Positions 33,402 to 42,192 of a DNA stretch of 64,000 nt are shown here, in pieces. Under the pieces are notes generated by a model, which did no database searches, was not told where the DNA came from, and saw only the letters and a list, made by a program, of their open reading frames with translations. This stretch comes from DATBLE01 sp963841405. Its GTDB lineage: Bacteria > Actinomycetota > Thermoleophilia > Gaiellales > Gaiellaceae. The translations under genes were made by a program, and so were the position numbers. The stretch spans positions 868,001 through 932,000 of the forward strand of contig CAWJCM010000007.1 in the NCBI GenBank assembly GCA_963841405.1. Direction: 5' to 3'. The number at the start of each line of letters is the position of its first letter. The stretch's first letter is position 1.

Positions 33402-34472
33402 TCAGCTCGGGTTGTTGCCCATTTCGACAAGTCCAGGCGCTGCCCCCTTCGGCCGCAGCGCGCGGCCGAGCAGCGCCGCCACCCGGTCACCGGAGACCAG
33501 CATTCCGACGATGATCGCGACACCGAAGGCGATGAACTGCAACGCCGTCGACAGGCCCAGGATCAGCAGCAGCTGCGTCAGCAGGGTCAGTGCCAATGCC
33601 GCCACCCAGGTCGAGGTGGAGCTGGCGAGCCCGCCCGAGAGCGACGCGCCCGCGATCACGACCGCAGCGATCGGCGCCAGCAGGTACGCCGCGCCGAAGG
33701 CGGGGTCGATGTTGATGCGGATCCCGGCCAGCAGGATCGCCGCCATCGCATACAGCGTCCCCGCCGCGGTATAGGCGAAGACGACGTGCGTCCGGACGTG
33801 CAGGCCGGCCATCCAGGCCGCTCTCGGGTTCGCGCCCACGGCCTGGAAGCGCCGGCCGGGAGCCGTGTACCGGAGCAGGAAAGCGACGGCGAGCGTGATC
33901 CCTGCGCCCATCCAGAAGACGGCGCTGATCCCGAGCGGCTTCTCGGCGGCCCACGAGGTGAGCGCCGGTGGGACCGAGAGCGAGTTCGTGTTCTCGCGCG
34001 AGTACCGCAGGCTGTACGCGGCAACGATCTGGCCCACGGCCAGCGTGACGATCAGTGGGTTCAGCCGCACGATCCCGACGAGGACCCCGTTCACGAGGCC
34101 CACGCCTGCACCGAGACCGAGGCACGCGAGCAGGCCGAGCGCCAACCTGGCGTCCTGCCCCAGGCTGACGCCGACGATCAGGTTGCCGCCCAACGACATC
34201 ACTCCGGGCGTCGACAGATCGATGCCGGCGTGCATGATCACGAGCATCTGTCCGAGCGCCGCGACCGCCAGCACCGTCATGTACGGGAGGACGAAGGCCC
34301 AGGACGTGTTCTGGATCGCCCGCGGGGCGATGATCGCGGCGACGATCACGAGCATGCCGGTGGCGAGCCAGATCGGCACGAACCGCGCCGCGACGACGGT
34401 GCCGGCGACGATCGAGGCACGGCGCCCCGTGGCCGCAGGGGCGGCGGCACCGGTCGGATCGGGAGTGCTCAC
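33402..34472 (-). CDS. Ribose-type sugar ABC transporter permease (first)
   Basis: A 356-residue membrane protein of the RbsC family, about nine helices, with VIMHAGIDLSTPGVMSLGGN (~90) and the coupling loop RFQAVGANPRAAWMAGLHV (~205). I start it at GTG 34472 (MSTPDPTG...); GTG 34496 is possible, and neither has a clear ribosome-binding site. It is the first gene of the transporter operon, followed by the binding protein after 21 bp. The 125-bp gap to the monooxygenase gene upstream (34473-34597) shows no clear promoter or repeat. Confidence 0.85.
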   Translation of the reverse strand: MSTPDPTGAAAPAATGRRASIVAGTVVAARFVPIWLATGMLVIVAAIIAPRAIQNTSWAFVLPYMTVLAVAALGQMLVIMHAGIDLSTPGVMSLGGNLIVGVSLGQDARLALGLLACLGLGAGVGLVNGVLVGIVRLNPLIVTLAVGQIVAAYSLRYSRENTNSLSVPPALTSWAAEKPLGISAVFWMGAGITLAVAFLLRYTAPGRRFQAVGANPRAAWMAGLHVRTHVVFAYTAAGTLYAMAAILLAGIRINIDPAFGAAYLLAPIAAVVIAGASLSGGLASSTSTWVAALALTLLTQLLLILGLSTALQFIAFGVAIIVGMLVSGDRVAALLGRALRPKGAAPGLVEMGNNPS

Positions 34473-34597
34473 GGCGAGCCGTATCCAGGGCGGCACAACG
34501 GTGAAGGGCCAACCGCTACCAGGTGTCCATTCTCAGCAGATGTCAGGTGGGGCGTCAAGCAGCACTTAACATCGCCCCGGCGTTCGCCGAGCCGGCC

Positions 34598-36196
34598 TTA
34601 TCGGGCCAGCGCGGCGCCCAGGGCCTTCGCGAGCTTCTCCTCTTCGCCCTTTGCCCCGCCCCGCGTGCGCCATGCGACGAAGCCGTCCGGCCGCACCAGC
34701 ACCGCCCCCTCGGCGCCGATCCCGTAGAGCTCGGCGAACCGGCCGGAGGCGTCTCGGAAGTCGTCCCCGGCCCGGTGGGTCTCGACGGGAACGTCGAGCC
34801 GGCCTGCCGCTTCGTGCCAGTCGCCTCCCCTCTCGCCGGTCAGCAGGACGAAGCCGTCGCCGAAGAGGTCGAGGAGCGACGACCGGATTCCGCCGCGTTC
34901 GACCGGGAGATGCGGCGCGCGCATCCCCGGACGCCCCGTGGGCTCGCGCGGGTCCTCCCAGAGCGCGCCGTCGTCGCCGTCCTCCACCTGGACCGCGCTC
35001 GAGAGCTGGCGGTAGCCGAGCTCGACCGCCGCCTCGTCGACGACGGGCATCAGGTCGTCCTTGCCGAGGCCGGGGTCGAGGCGGAGCACGTAGCGCGTGT
35101 ACGCCTGCTCGGTCGTGAAGGATCCGACCGGCCGCCGCTCGGTGTCGTAGGTGTCGAGCAGGCCCGGGCCGGCCGTGCCGTCGAGCACGGCGGCCAGCTT
35201 CCACGCGAGGTCGTATGCGTCCTGGACGCCCGTATTCCCGCCGAACCCGCCGGTCGGCGGCATCACGTGGACGGAGTCGCCGGCCAGCAGGATGCGACCG
35301 TCGGAGAAGCGCTCGGCCCAGTCGGCGGTCGCCGACCAGCGCTGGACGTTCTCGATCTGGATCGGGAGGTCCGGGGCGCCGAGGGCGGTGCGCACGTAGC
35401 CGACGCACGTGTCCTCGCCCATGTCCTCGCCGATCGCAGTCGAGCGGTTCCCCTCGTCGTCGACGGTCGCGTTGACGACGAGGAACCCGGCCTGCCCGTC
35501 GATCGAGAACCGGAAGAAGCCGACGAGGCCTGGGTTGAAGACGTAGATCACGCTCAGGTTGCGGTCGCCGAGCAGCGGCTGCACGTCGGCGCGGAAGTAG
35601 ATGGTGATGCTGTCGGAGAAGCTGCCGTGTCCGAGCATGGAAATGCCGAGGCGCTCGCGCGACGGGCTGTGGGCCCCGTCCGCGGCGATCGCGTACCGGG
35701 CGCGGACGGTCCGGTCGTCGCCGCCGTCGCGGGGGCGGATCGTCGCGACCACGCCGTCGTCGGACTGGTCGAGTGCGACGGTCTCCGCTGCGTACTCGAC
35801 CTGCGCGCCGACCTCCGAGGCCTTCGCGAGCAGGACGGGCTCGAGCCCGATCTGCGTGATGAAGATCCGTGCGGACGGGCTCAGGTCCTCGACGCCCTCG
35901 TTGATGTTGCGGAAGTACCAGTCGAGCTCCTTGCCGCCCAGGCTCTCCACCGAGACGATTGCCCCGTTCTGGACGAACTCGCGCGCCGCAGCCTGCTCGA
36001 TCGCCGGCTCGATCCCCACCGCGCGGTAGGTCTCCATCGTCCGCTGGTTGACGAGCGCGGCCCGTGGGTGGATGGCGGTGCCACGGTGCCGCTCGACGAC
36101 GAGACATCGCACTCCGCGCACGCCGAGGAACACCGCTGTGGACAGTCCGACCAGGCTGCCGCCGACGATCAGGACCGGGGTCTCGATCTCGTTCAT
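34598..36196 (-). CDS. FAD-dependent aromatic-type monooxygenase (PheA/TfdB-like)
   Basis: A 532-residue class A flavoprotein monooxygenase. It opens ETPVLIVGGSLVGLSTAVFLG, the GxGxxG FAD motif (GGSLVG here), has the middle DG-type segment YAIAADGAHSPSRERLG (~170), and the second FAD site RILLAGDSVHVMPPTGGFGGN (~305). The C-terminal ~130 residues form the thioredoxin-like domain of phenol-hydroxylase relatives. It probably hydroxylates an aromatic ring or polyketide using NAD(P)H and O2. Its ATG at 36196 overlaps the membrane-protein stop (ATGA). Confidence 0.85.
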   Translation of the reverse strand: MNEIETPVLIVGGSLVGLSTAVFLGVRGVRCLVVERHRGTAIHPRAALVNQRTMETYRAVGIEPAIEQAAAREFVQNGAIVSVESLGGKELDWYFRNINEGVEDLSPSARIFITQIGLEPVLLAKASEVGAQVEYAAETVALDQSDDGVVATIRPRDGGDDRTVRARYAIAADGAHSPSRERLGISMLGHGSFSDSITIYFRADVQPLLGDRNLSVIYVFNPGLVGFFRFSIDGQAGFLVVNATVDDEGNRSTAIGEDMGEDTCVGYVRTALGAPDLPIQIENVQRWSATADWAERFSDGRILLAGDSVHVMPPTGGFGGNTGVQDAYDLAWKLAAVLDGTAGPGLLDTYDTERRPVGSFTTEQAYTRYVLRLDPGLGKDDLMPVVDEAAVELGYRQLSSAVQVEDGDDGALWEDPREPTGRPGMRAPHLPVERGGIRSSLLDLFGDGFVLLTGERGGDWHEAAGRLDVPVETHRAGDDFRDASGRFAELYGIGAEGAVLVRPDGFVAWRTRGGAKGEEEKLAKALGAALAR

Positions 36197-36951
36197 GCCG
36201 CCTGAGCAGCCGCCGGCGTGGTCGACCCGGACCGTGCGAACCCCGGCAGCACGACGCCGGCGAGGAGCAGCGTCCCGCCGGCGGCCTGGATCCAGGCGCC
36301 GGCGCCCACGGCGCCGAAGCCGTCGAACGCCGCGCCGACGACCACGAACACGCTGAGCCCGAACGTCACCGCGGCGGCCAGGAGCGCGGCACCGGCGAGG
36401 CGCAGGGATGAGTGCGCGGCGGCCGCGAGCAGCAACGCGTCGGCGACGACCAGGACGATCAAGAGGAGGCCGAGGGCGTGCCCCGAGGACGAGAGGTTCC
36501 AGTAGGTCGGTCCGGTACTGCTGAAGTCGAGCCAGATCCCGACGGCGACCAGGACGAGGCCGACGGTGCCGGCGAGCAGGCCCGGGCCGGCATCGATGCC
36601 CGGCGCCGGGGCCTCGTCGGCAATGAAGACGACCAGAGCGCCGATCGGGATCAGGGCCGTGCACAGGCCGAGCCAGGCTCCGGCTTCGAGGCGGCCGAGG
36701 CTGTCGAAGGCGTAGAGCGCCGGGGCGAACAGGAAGAACCCGAACGCGGCCGAGCCGGCACACGCGGCCGGCAGGTCGCGGCCGACTTCCGCGGGCAGCA
36801 GGCTCGTGAACGACAGGAGCACGATCAGGAAGGCCGCGACCGTGCCGTCGTCCGCGTACCGCGACCCGTCGACGAAGGGCAAACCCACCGCCAGGAGCCC
36901 GGCGACGATGCCGGCGAGGACGAGCCCTCGACCCAGAAACCCTGCTGCCAC
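36193..36951 (-). CDS. Multi-helix integral membrane protein of unknown function
   Basis: A 252-residue protein made of seven or eight hydrophobic helices with short loops (for example LVLAGIVAGLLAVGLPFVDG and LLLIVLVVADALLLAAAAHS). I do not recognise the family. The start is GTG 36951: GAGGAG lies just upstream and the predicted promoter (36988-37016) rules out the longer version from 36999. It is the first gene of a two-gene unit with the FAD monooxygenase, suggesting a role in substrate uptake or membrane anchoring, which is only inference. Confidence 0.7.
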   Translation of the reverse strand: MAAGFLGRGLVLAGIVAGLLAVGLPFVDGSRYADDGTVAAFLIVLLSFTSLLPAEVGRDLPAACAGSAAFGFFLFAPALYAFDSLGRLEAGAWLGLCTALIPIGALVVFIADEAPAPGIDAGPGLLAGTVGLVLVAVGIWLDFSSTGPTYWNLSSSGHALGLLLIVLVVADALLLAAAAHSSLRLAGAALLAAAVTFGLSVFVVVGAAFDGFGAVGAGAWIQAAGGTLLLAGVVLPGFARSGSTTPAAAQAA

Positions 36952-36987
36952 ACCGCTCCTCTCGACGCTGCGTGCTGTGCGCCCGTG

Positions 36988-37016
36988 AGATAACCACACC
37001 GCAGCCTTCTGTTCAA
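36988..37016 (-). promoter_or_regulatory. Predicted promoter of the membrane protein/monooxygenase unit
   Basis: On the minus strand TTGAAC (37016-37011), a 17-base spacer and TTATCT (36993-36988) make a good sigma70-type promoter. The transcript would start near 36981, giving a 30-base leader before GTG 36951. The remainder of the 36952-37066 divergent gap holds nothing else I can identify. Confidence 0.6.
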
Positions 37017-37066
37017 TCAGGCGCCACGCCGTTCAGCAGGGCTTGATCCCTCCGGCCCGATCGCCT

Positions 37067-37651
37067 ATGAATCGGCGCGTGGCCGAAACGACCGCCGACG
37101 CCCCGAGGCTCGTCGCTCCCATCGGCACCGACGCGCTCCTCGCCGGTGCCCTCCTGCTCGCCGGCGCGATCGTCTTCCTCTGGTACGCGCCGGCCTCGTA
37201 TCAGATCTACCTCGCGCTGCACGTCCTCGCCGTCGTCGTCTGGGTCGGCGGGGACATCACGCTGACCACGCTCGGGATCGTCTTCGAGGGCAAGCAGGAC
37301 GGGCCGACGCTGGCGGCCCTCGGCCGGATGGGCAGCTGGATCGGGACGCGCGTCTACACGCCCGCGCTGTTCTTCGTGTTCGGCTTCGGCGTTGCGCTGG
37401 TCGAGAAGTCGGGCATCGGTTGGAACCACTTCTGGATCGTCTTCGCCGTCGTCGGCTGGGCGCTGGCGATGCTGATCGGCATCGGCTTTGTCGGCCCCGA
37501 GCTGGGCCGGATCGACCAGGCTGCCCAGGAACTCGGGCCCGAGTCTCCCGAGGTGGGGCGCCGGGTCAAGCGGCTGTTCACGATCTTTCGCTTCGACACC
37601 GCGCTGCTGACCCTGATCGTCATCGACATGGCGGCGAAGCCGTCTTTCTGA
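37067..37651 (+). CDS. DUF2269/CopD-like integral membrane protein
   Basis: A 194-residue protein with four or five membrane helices, including IYLALHVLAVVVWVGGDITL (~50-70); this His...WVGG helix is typical of DUF2269 and CopD-type proteins that bind heme or copper. The ATG at 37067 is preferred to upstream TTG 37043. It lies four bases upstream of the phosphotriesterase-family gene and is probably cotranscribed with it. Exact function unknown. A related protein occurs at 58033-58497. Confidence 0.72.
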   Translation: MNRRVAETTADAPRLVAPIGTDALLAGALLLAGAIVFLWYAPASYQIYLALHVLAVVVWVGGDITLTTLGIVFEGKQDGPTLAALGRMGSWIGTRVYTPALFFVFGFGVALVEKSGIGWNHFWIVFAVVGWALAMLIGIGFVGPELGRIDQAAQELGPESPEVGRRVKRLFTIFRFDTALLTLIVIDMAAKPSF

Positions 37652-37655
37652 GCCG

Positions 37656-38606
37656 GTGACGGTCGAGACGGTCCGGGGACCGGTCCCGGCCGAATGCCTG
37701 GGGCGGACGCTGGCGCACGACCACCTCTTCATCCTCGGCCAGGAGACCCTGGCCAACTTCAACCACCGCTGGGGCGATGCCTGGTGGGACGAGGAGGCGG
37801 GTGTCGCCGGGGCAGTCGCGAAGCTCGAGCGGCTCCGCGCAGCGGGCTACCGGACGCTCGTCGATCCGACCGCGGTGGGCCTCGGCCGCGACGTCCCGCG
37901 CATACGGCGCATCAACGAGCAGGTCGACCTGAACATCGTCGTCTGCACCGGCGTCTACGCGTTCGCGGAGCTGCCGCAGTTCCTCCGCTACCGGACGCCG
38001 GAGGCGCTGGCCGGAATCTTCGTGCGCGAGCTGACCGAGGGGATCGCTGACACGGGAGTGAAGGCGGCGTTCATCAAGTTCGCGGTCGAGGAGCACGGTC
38101 TGATCGTCGATGTGCCGCGGATCGTCGCCGCGGTGGGGGCAGCGCACGCCGAGACCGGCGCGCCTGTGATGGTGCACACCAACGCCGCCGCGAAGTCGGG
38201 TCTCGTGGCGCTGGAGGCGTTGACGGCCGCCGGAGTCGATCCCGCGAAGCTCGTGATTGCCCACGTCGGCGACTCGAACGACCTCGATTACATCCGCCGC
38301 CTCGCCGCCTCGGGTGCCTACCTCGGCTGGGACCGCTTCAACATCGAGCACTTCAACCCGGACGCGAAGCGGGTCGAGACGGTCCTGCGCGTGCTCACGG
38401 ACGGCTACGTCGACCAGCTCCACTTCTCCCACGACGGCGCCACGTTCCACGACTTCATGGTCGGCGACCCGGCCTTCGGCGACGAGCACACGGACTACCT
38501 GCACATCGAGAACGTGATCCTGCCGCAGCTTCGGGGGCGGGGTGTCAGCGACGCCGACCTCGATCGGATCCTGGTCGACAACCCGCGCCGCTGGCTGGCC
38601 GACTAA
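37656..38606 (+). CDS. Phosphotriesterase/lactonase-family metal hydrolase
   Basis: A 316-residue TIM-barrel hydrolase. GRTLAHDHLFIL (His 21 and His 23) is the metal-binding HxH; KAAFIKFAVEE (~133) carries the carboxylated bridging lysine; PVMVHTNAAA and VIAHVGDSNDL give the next two His strands; LHFSHDGATF the Asp. The set matches the phosphotriesterase family, whose natural members are mostly lactonases. The GTG at 37656 follows the preceding stop by four bases. Physiologically a lactone or ester intermediate of the catabolic region is a likelier substrate than an organophosphate. Confidence 0.85.
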   Translation: MTVETVRGPVPAECLGRTLAHDHLFILGQETLANFNHRWGDAWWDEEAGVAGAVAKLERLRAAGYRTLVDPTAVGLGRDVPRIRRINEQVDLNIVVCTGVYAFAELPQFLRYRTPEALAGIFVRELTEGIADTGVKAAFIKFAVEEHGLIVDVPRIVAAVGAAHAETGAPVMVHTNAAAKSGLVALEALTAAGVDPAKLVIAHVGDSNDLDYIRRLAASGAYLGWDRFNIEHFNPDAKRVETVLRVLTDGYVDQLHFSHDGATFHDFMVGDPAFGDEHTDYLHIENVILPQLRGRGVSDADLDRILVDNPRRWLAD

Positions 38607-38634
38607 GCCCGATCGGCCAGGACCCTTCGGGCCG

Positions 38635-38783
38635 AGTTCCGGGGACAGTCCCTGGGACTCGGCCGTACGCGCCCACGCGGTCGTCCCGAACGGACGGTCG
38701 AAACGCCCACGCAGCGTCCACTTCGGACGACCCGATCCGCGACTTTGGCCACGGCCGGGGGACTGTCCCCTGGAACTGCCCCA
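38635..38783. repeat. Inverted pair of GGGACWGTCCC palindromes
   Basis: Most of the 248-bp gap 38607-38854. GGGACAGTCCC (38642-38652) and GGGACTGTCCC (38759-38769) are odd palindromes. With their flanks (AGTTCC-GGGGACAGTCCC and, inverted, AGTTCCAGGGGACAGTCCC) they form an inverted pair about 117 bases apart. A third palindrome, AGTCCCTGGGACT (38647-38659), overlaps the first. No gene or promoter is clear in the gap. Confidence 0.7.
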
Positions 38784-38854
38784 AACGGGCTCGTCCGGCC
38801 AGGGCGGCCGTCCCCGGCTTGACGTGGCGTCGGCCAGCTGGTGCGATGCCCGGC

Positions 38855-40456
38855 ATGGCCACCCAGCAGCGCACCCCAGTCCGGCTCCCGCCCGGCGTCT
38901 CCGAGGACGAGTTCGCCCTCGCGGTAGAGCGCTTCGAGTCCACGATCGGCTCTGACAAGGTCCTGACCTCCGAGGAGGAGCTGCTCGGGTTCCGCGACCC
39001 GTTCCAGTACGAGGCGTGGGCCGACTACTCGGCCTCGGCGATCGTCATGCCGACCACGGTCGAGGAGGTGCAGGCGGTCGTCCGGGTCGCGAACGAGCGG
39101 CGGATCCCGCTCTGGACGCACAGCCGTGGGATGAACAACGGCTACGGCGGGCCGGCGCCGCGACTCGACGGCTCGGTGATCGTCAGCCTTCGCAACATGA
39201 ACAAGGTGCTCGAGATCGACGAGGAGCTCGCCTACTGCGTGGTCGAGCCCGGCGTTCGCTGGTTCGACCTGTACGACGCGATCAAGGCCGGTGGCCACGA
39301 GCTGATGGTCTCGATCCCCGACCTGGGGTGGGGCGGCGTGATCAGCAACTTCCTCGAGAACGGCGCCACCTACCTGCCACAGGCGCAGGACATGGCCGCC
39401 TACTGCGGGATGGAGGTCGTCCTCGCCAACGGCGAACTGCTCCGCACCGGCATGGGGGCGATGCCCGACAACCGCTCCTGGCATGTCTACAAGCGCAGTC
39501 TCGGCCCGACGCTCGACCAGCTCTTCATGCAGTCGAACCTGGGGATCGTCACGAAGCTGGGTGTCTGGCTGATGCCGTGGCCCGAGTGCTACCTGCCGCT
39601 GTGGCTGCGCGCATGGAAGGACGACGACCTCGGGCCGATCGTCGACACGCTGCGCGGGCTGATGCTGGACAGGACGATCGAGAACGTGCCGCAGATCTGG
39701 AACTCGGTGGCGATGGCGTCGGTGATCTCGAACCGTGCCCCCTGGTACGAGGGCGAGGACCCGATGCCCGAGGCCGCGGTCGACCACATGGCGAAGGAGC
39801 TCGAGATCGGCCGGTGGCTGATGCGGTTCGCCCTCTACGGCGACGAGGCGGTCGTCGACCACCGCTTCGCCAAGGTGCGCTCGGCGTTCGAGGCGATCCC
39901 GGGCGTCGAGGTGTGGGGCTCGAAGTGCGCGCCTGAGGACATGGAGAAGCTCGAGCACCCGTTCGACCGCGTGCAGGCGGGCGTGCCGAACCTGGACATC
40001 AACCAGATGACCGGCTGGTATGGCGGCGAGGAGGGAGGCCACATCGGGTTCTCGCCGGTCGGCCGGCTGACCGGGAAGGACGCCCTCGAGATGCGGGACG
40101 TCATCCGCGGGCTCGTCCAGCAGGAGGCGAGGCTCGACTACGCGGCCGTCCTGATCCCGACGAACTCGCGCAGCTTCATCCACGTGACCATGGTCATCTT
40201 CGACACGAAGGACGAGGCGCAGACGAATCGGGCCTACGACACGTCCAAGCTGCTCGTCCGCGAGGCGGCGAAGTACGGCTACGGCGAGTACCGCGCCCAC
40301 CTCGACTTCATGGACCTGGCGCAGGAGCAGTACTCGTTCAACGACCACGCGTACCGGCGCTTCGTGGAGACGATCAAGGACGCGGTCGACCCGAACGGGA
40401 TCCTCTCGCCCGGCAAGCAGGGTTTCTGGCCCGCCTCGATGCGGAACGGACGCTGA
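38855..40456 (+). CDS. VAO/4-cresol dehydrogenase-type FAD-linked oxidase
   Basis: A 533-residue flavoprotein of the vanillyl-alcohol oxidase / p-cresol methylhydroxylase class. The FAD-binding domain covers ~50-230 (PLWTHSRGMNNGYGGPAPR, VEPGVRWFDLYDAI, SNFLENGATYLP), and the cap domain follows to the ADPNGIL-like end (VDPNGILSPGKQGF). Such enzymes oxidise para-alkylphenols and related lignin-type aromatics. Whether the FAD is covalently bound I cannot tell. ATG 38855 or 38846 is the start, without a strong ribosome-binding site. Only two bases separate it from the EncFtn gene. Confidence 0.82.
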   Translation: MATQQRTPVRLPPGVSEDEFALAVERFESTIGSDKVLTSEEELLGFRDPFQYEAWADYSASAIVMPTTVEEVQAVVRVANERRIPLWTHSRGMNNGYGGPAPRLDGSVIVSLRNMNKVLEIDEELAYCVVEPGVRWFDLYDAIKAGGHELMVSIPDLGWGGVISNFLENGATYLPQAQDMAAYCGMEVVLANGELLRTGMGAMPDNRSWHVYKRSLGPTLDQLFMQSNLGIVTKLGVWLMPWPECYLPLWLRAWKDDDLGPIVDTLRGLMLDRTIENVPQIWNSVAMASVISNRAPWYEGEDPMPEAAVDHMAKELEIGRWLMRFALYGDEAVVDHRFAKVRSAFEAIPGVEVWGSKCAPEDMEKLEHPFDRVQAGVPNLDINQMTGWYGGEEGGHIGFSPVGRLTGKDALEMRDVIRGLVQQEARLDYAAVLIPTNSRSFIHVTMVIFDTKDEAQTNRAYDTSKLLVREAAKYGYGEYRAHLDFMDLAQEQYSFNDHAYRRFVETIKDAVDPNGILSPGKQGFWPASMRNGR

Positions 40457-40458
40457 CC

Positions 40459-40779
40459 GTGGGCTTCGAGCAGTACCACGAGCCTGCCGGCGAGCTCAGC
40501 GCCGAGACGCGGACGTTCGCCCGGATGATCGCCTCGCTGACGGAGGAGGCCGAGGCGATCGGCTGGTACGAGCAGCGCATCTCGCTCGAGCCCGACCCGC
40601 AGGCGCGTGCGATCATGGCCAACGCCCAGCTCGAGGAGTTCAAGCATTTCGGCATGGACCTCGAGTTCCTGCTGCGGCGGACGCCGAAGTGGCGCACGGC
40701 GCTGCAGGCGATCCTCTTCACCGACGGCGACATCGTCGAGAGCGGCGAGCAGGCCGAGCACGAGCTCGACCTCGAATAG
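40459..40779 (+). CDS. Encapsulated-ferritin (EncFtn)-family ferroxidase
   Basis: A 106-residue two-helix protein matching EncFtn, whose decamers oxidise and mineralise iron inside encapsulin shells. Recognisable are HEPAGELSAET (~7), EEAEAIGWYEQR (Glu 30, Trp 36, Tyr 37) and LEEFKHFGMDLEFL (Glu 60, His 63). The spacings from Tyr to Glu and His (23 and 26) equal those I recall for the Rhodospirillum EncFtn ferroxidase residues. KWRTALQAILFTDGDI is the usual helix end. The family's C-terminal LSIGSLKG-type loading peptide is missing: the protein stops after HELDLE. No shell gene is in the window. Starts at GTG 40459. Confidence 0.85.
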   Translation: MGFEQYHEPAGELSAETRTFARMIASLTEEAEAIGWYEQRISLEPDPQARAIMANAQLEEFKHFGMDLEFLLRRTPKWRTALQAILFTDGDIVESGEQAEHELDLE

Positions 40780-40800
40780 GCGCTAGTACCCTACTCGCGG

Positions 40801-42189
40801 ATGGGCGAGCTCCGCGATCTCCTCGATGCTCGCGCGGGCGAGGCGCTCGACCTGCACGCCGAGTACGTCAACCCGCAAATGATCCGCGTGCTGCGGACGA
40901 TCGGCTTCGACCGCGACTGGGCCCGCACCGAGGGCGCCTACCTCTACGACGCGGACGGTCGGCGCTACCTCGACTGGCTCGGCGGCTTCGGCATGTTCAA
41001 CGTCGGGCGGAACAACCCGCGCGTCCGCGATTGGCTGGTCGAGGCGATGGAGCTGCAGACCCCGAACGCGCCGCAGATGGGGGTCTCGCCGGTGACGCCG
41101 CTGCTGGCGGAGGAGCTCGTCCGCCGTGCGCCGGCCTCGATCGGCAAGGCGCTGTTCACCAACAGCGGCACCGAGTCCGTCGAGGCGGCGATCAAGCTCG
41201 GCCGTGCCGCGACGGGCCGCGAGCGGTTGGTCTGCGTCGAGCACGCCTTCCACGGGCTCACGGTCGGGTCGTTGTCGATCAACGGCGAGGCGGCGTTCAC
41301 CGACCGCTTCGGGCCGTACCTGCCCGGCGTTGCCCGCATCCCGTTCGACGACCTGGACGCGCTGGAGGCAGAGCTGCGGCGCGAGGACGTGGCGCTGTTC
41401 GTCGTCGAGCCCGTTCTCGGCAAGGGCGTGATCGTCCCGTCCGACGGCTACCTGGCGGGCGCGCAGGAACTGTGCCGCCGCTACGGGACGCTCTTCTGCC
41501 TGGACGAGGTGCAGACGGGATTCGGTCGCACCGGCCGGCTCTTCGCCGCAGAGCACTGGGGGGTCGAGCCGGACCTGATGCCGGTGGCGAAGTCGCTCTC
41601 GGGCGGCTACGTCCCGGTGGGCGCATTGCTGATGAGCGACGCGGTCTACGACGCCGTCTTCGACTCGCTCGAGCACGCGTTCAGCCACGGCTCGACCTTC
41701 GCGCCGAACGACTACGCGACGGTCGCGGGGCTGGCGACGCTGCGCGAGCTGGACGACCGCGACCTCGTCGGCGTGTCCGCCCGCCTGGGCGAGCTGCTGC
41801 TCGCCCGCACCCGCCCGCTGGTCGAGCGCTGCGAGGTGGTCAAGGACGTGCGCGGGCTCGGCCTGATGTGGGCGATCGAGTTCGGCGAGCCGGACAAGGG
41901 CCGGACGACCTGGCGCATGCTCGAGAAGCTGCAGCCGGGGATCTTCGCCCAGCTCGTCGTCGTCCCGCTCTTCACCGACCACCGGATCCTCAGCCAGGTG
42001 GCGGGGCACCGGGTGAACGTGGTCAAGGGCCTGCCGCCGCTGACCATCGGAGAGGAGGACGTCGAGTGGTTCGCCGGCGCGCTCGGCGAGGTCGTCGGCG
42101 AGGCGCAGAAGCTGGGCCGGTCGATGACGAGCTTCGCGCTGCGCGCCGCGCGGGCGGGCCGGAAGAAGCCGGCCGCGGCGAGCGCCTAG
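40801..42189 (+). CDS. Class III PLP-dependent aminotransferase
   Basis: A 462-residue fold-type I aminotransferase. The pyridoxal-phosphate Lys is in PVAKSLSGGYVPVGA (~265), preceded by the LDEVQTGFGRTG strand (~240) and the phosphate-binding NSGTESVEAAIK (~120). Relatives use acetylornithine, putrescine, 4-aminobutyrate or other omega-amines. The ATG is 21 bases after the EncFtn stop, so the flavoprotein, EncFtn and this gene probably form one operon. The exact amine is undetermined. Confidence 0.88.
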   Translation: MGELRDLLDARAGEALDLHAEYVNPQMIRVLRTIGFDRDWARTEGAYLYDADGRRYLDWLGGFGMFNVGRNNPRVRDWLVEAMELQTPNAPQMGVSPVTPLLAEELVRRAPASIGKALFTNSGTESVEAAIKLGRAATGRERLVCVEHAFHGLTVGSLSINGEAAFTDRFGPYLPGVARIPFDDLDALEAELRREDVALFVVEPVLGKGVIVPSDGYLAGAQELCRRYGTLFCLDEVQTGFGRTGRLFAAEHWGVEPDLMPVAKSLSGGYVPVGALLMSDAVYDAVFDSLEHAFSHGSTFAPNDYATVAGLATLRELDDRDLVGVSARLGELLLARTRPLVERCEVVKDVRGLGLMWAIEFGEPDKGRTTWRMLEKLQPGIFAQLVVVPLFTDHRILSQVAGHRVNVVKGLPPLTIGEEDVEWFAGALGEVVGEAQKLGRSMTSFALRAARAGRKKPAAASA

Positions 42190-42192
42190 CCT

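Noticed and set aside
34497..34597. Riboswitch or promoter upstream of the first sugar permease
   Set aside because: No conserved RNA motif or promoter pair is visible in the 100-125 bp gap.
36952..36999. N-terminal extension of the membrane protein from GTG 36999
   Set aside because: The predicted -10 (36993-36988) would lie inside the coding region, and a good ribosome-binding site precedes GTG 36951.
40783..42009. 408-codon frame antisense to the class III aminotransferase
   Set aside because: Mirror of a real PLP enzyme; composition typical of GC-driven antisense frames and no recognisable motif.
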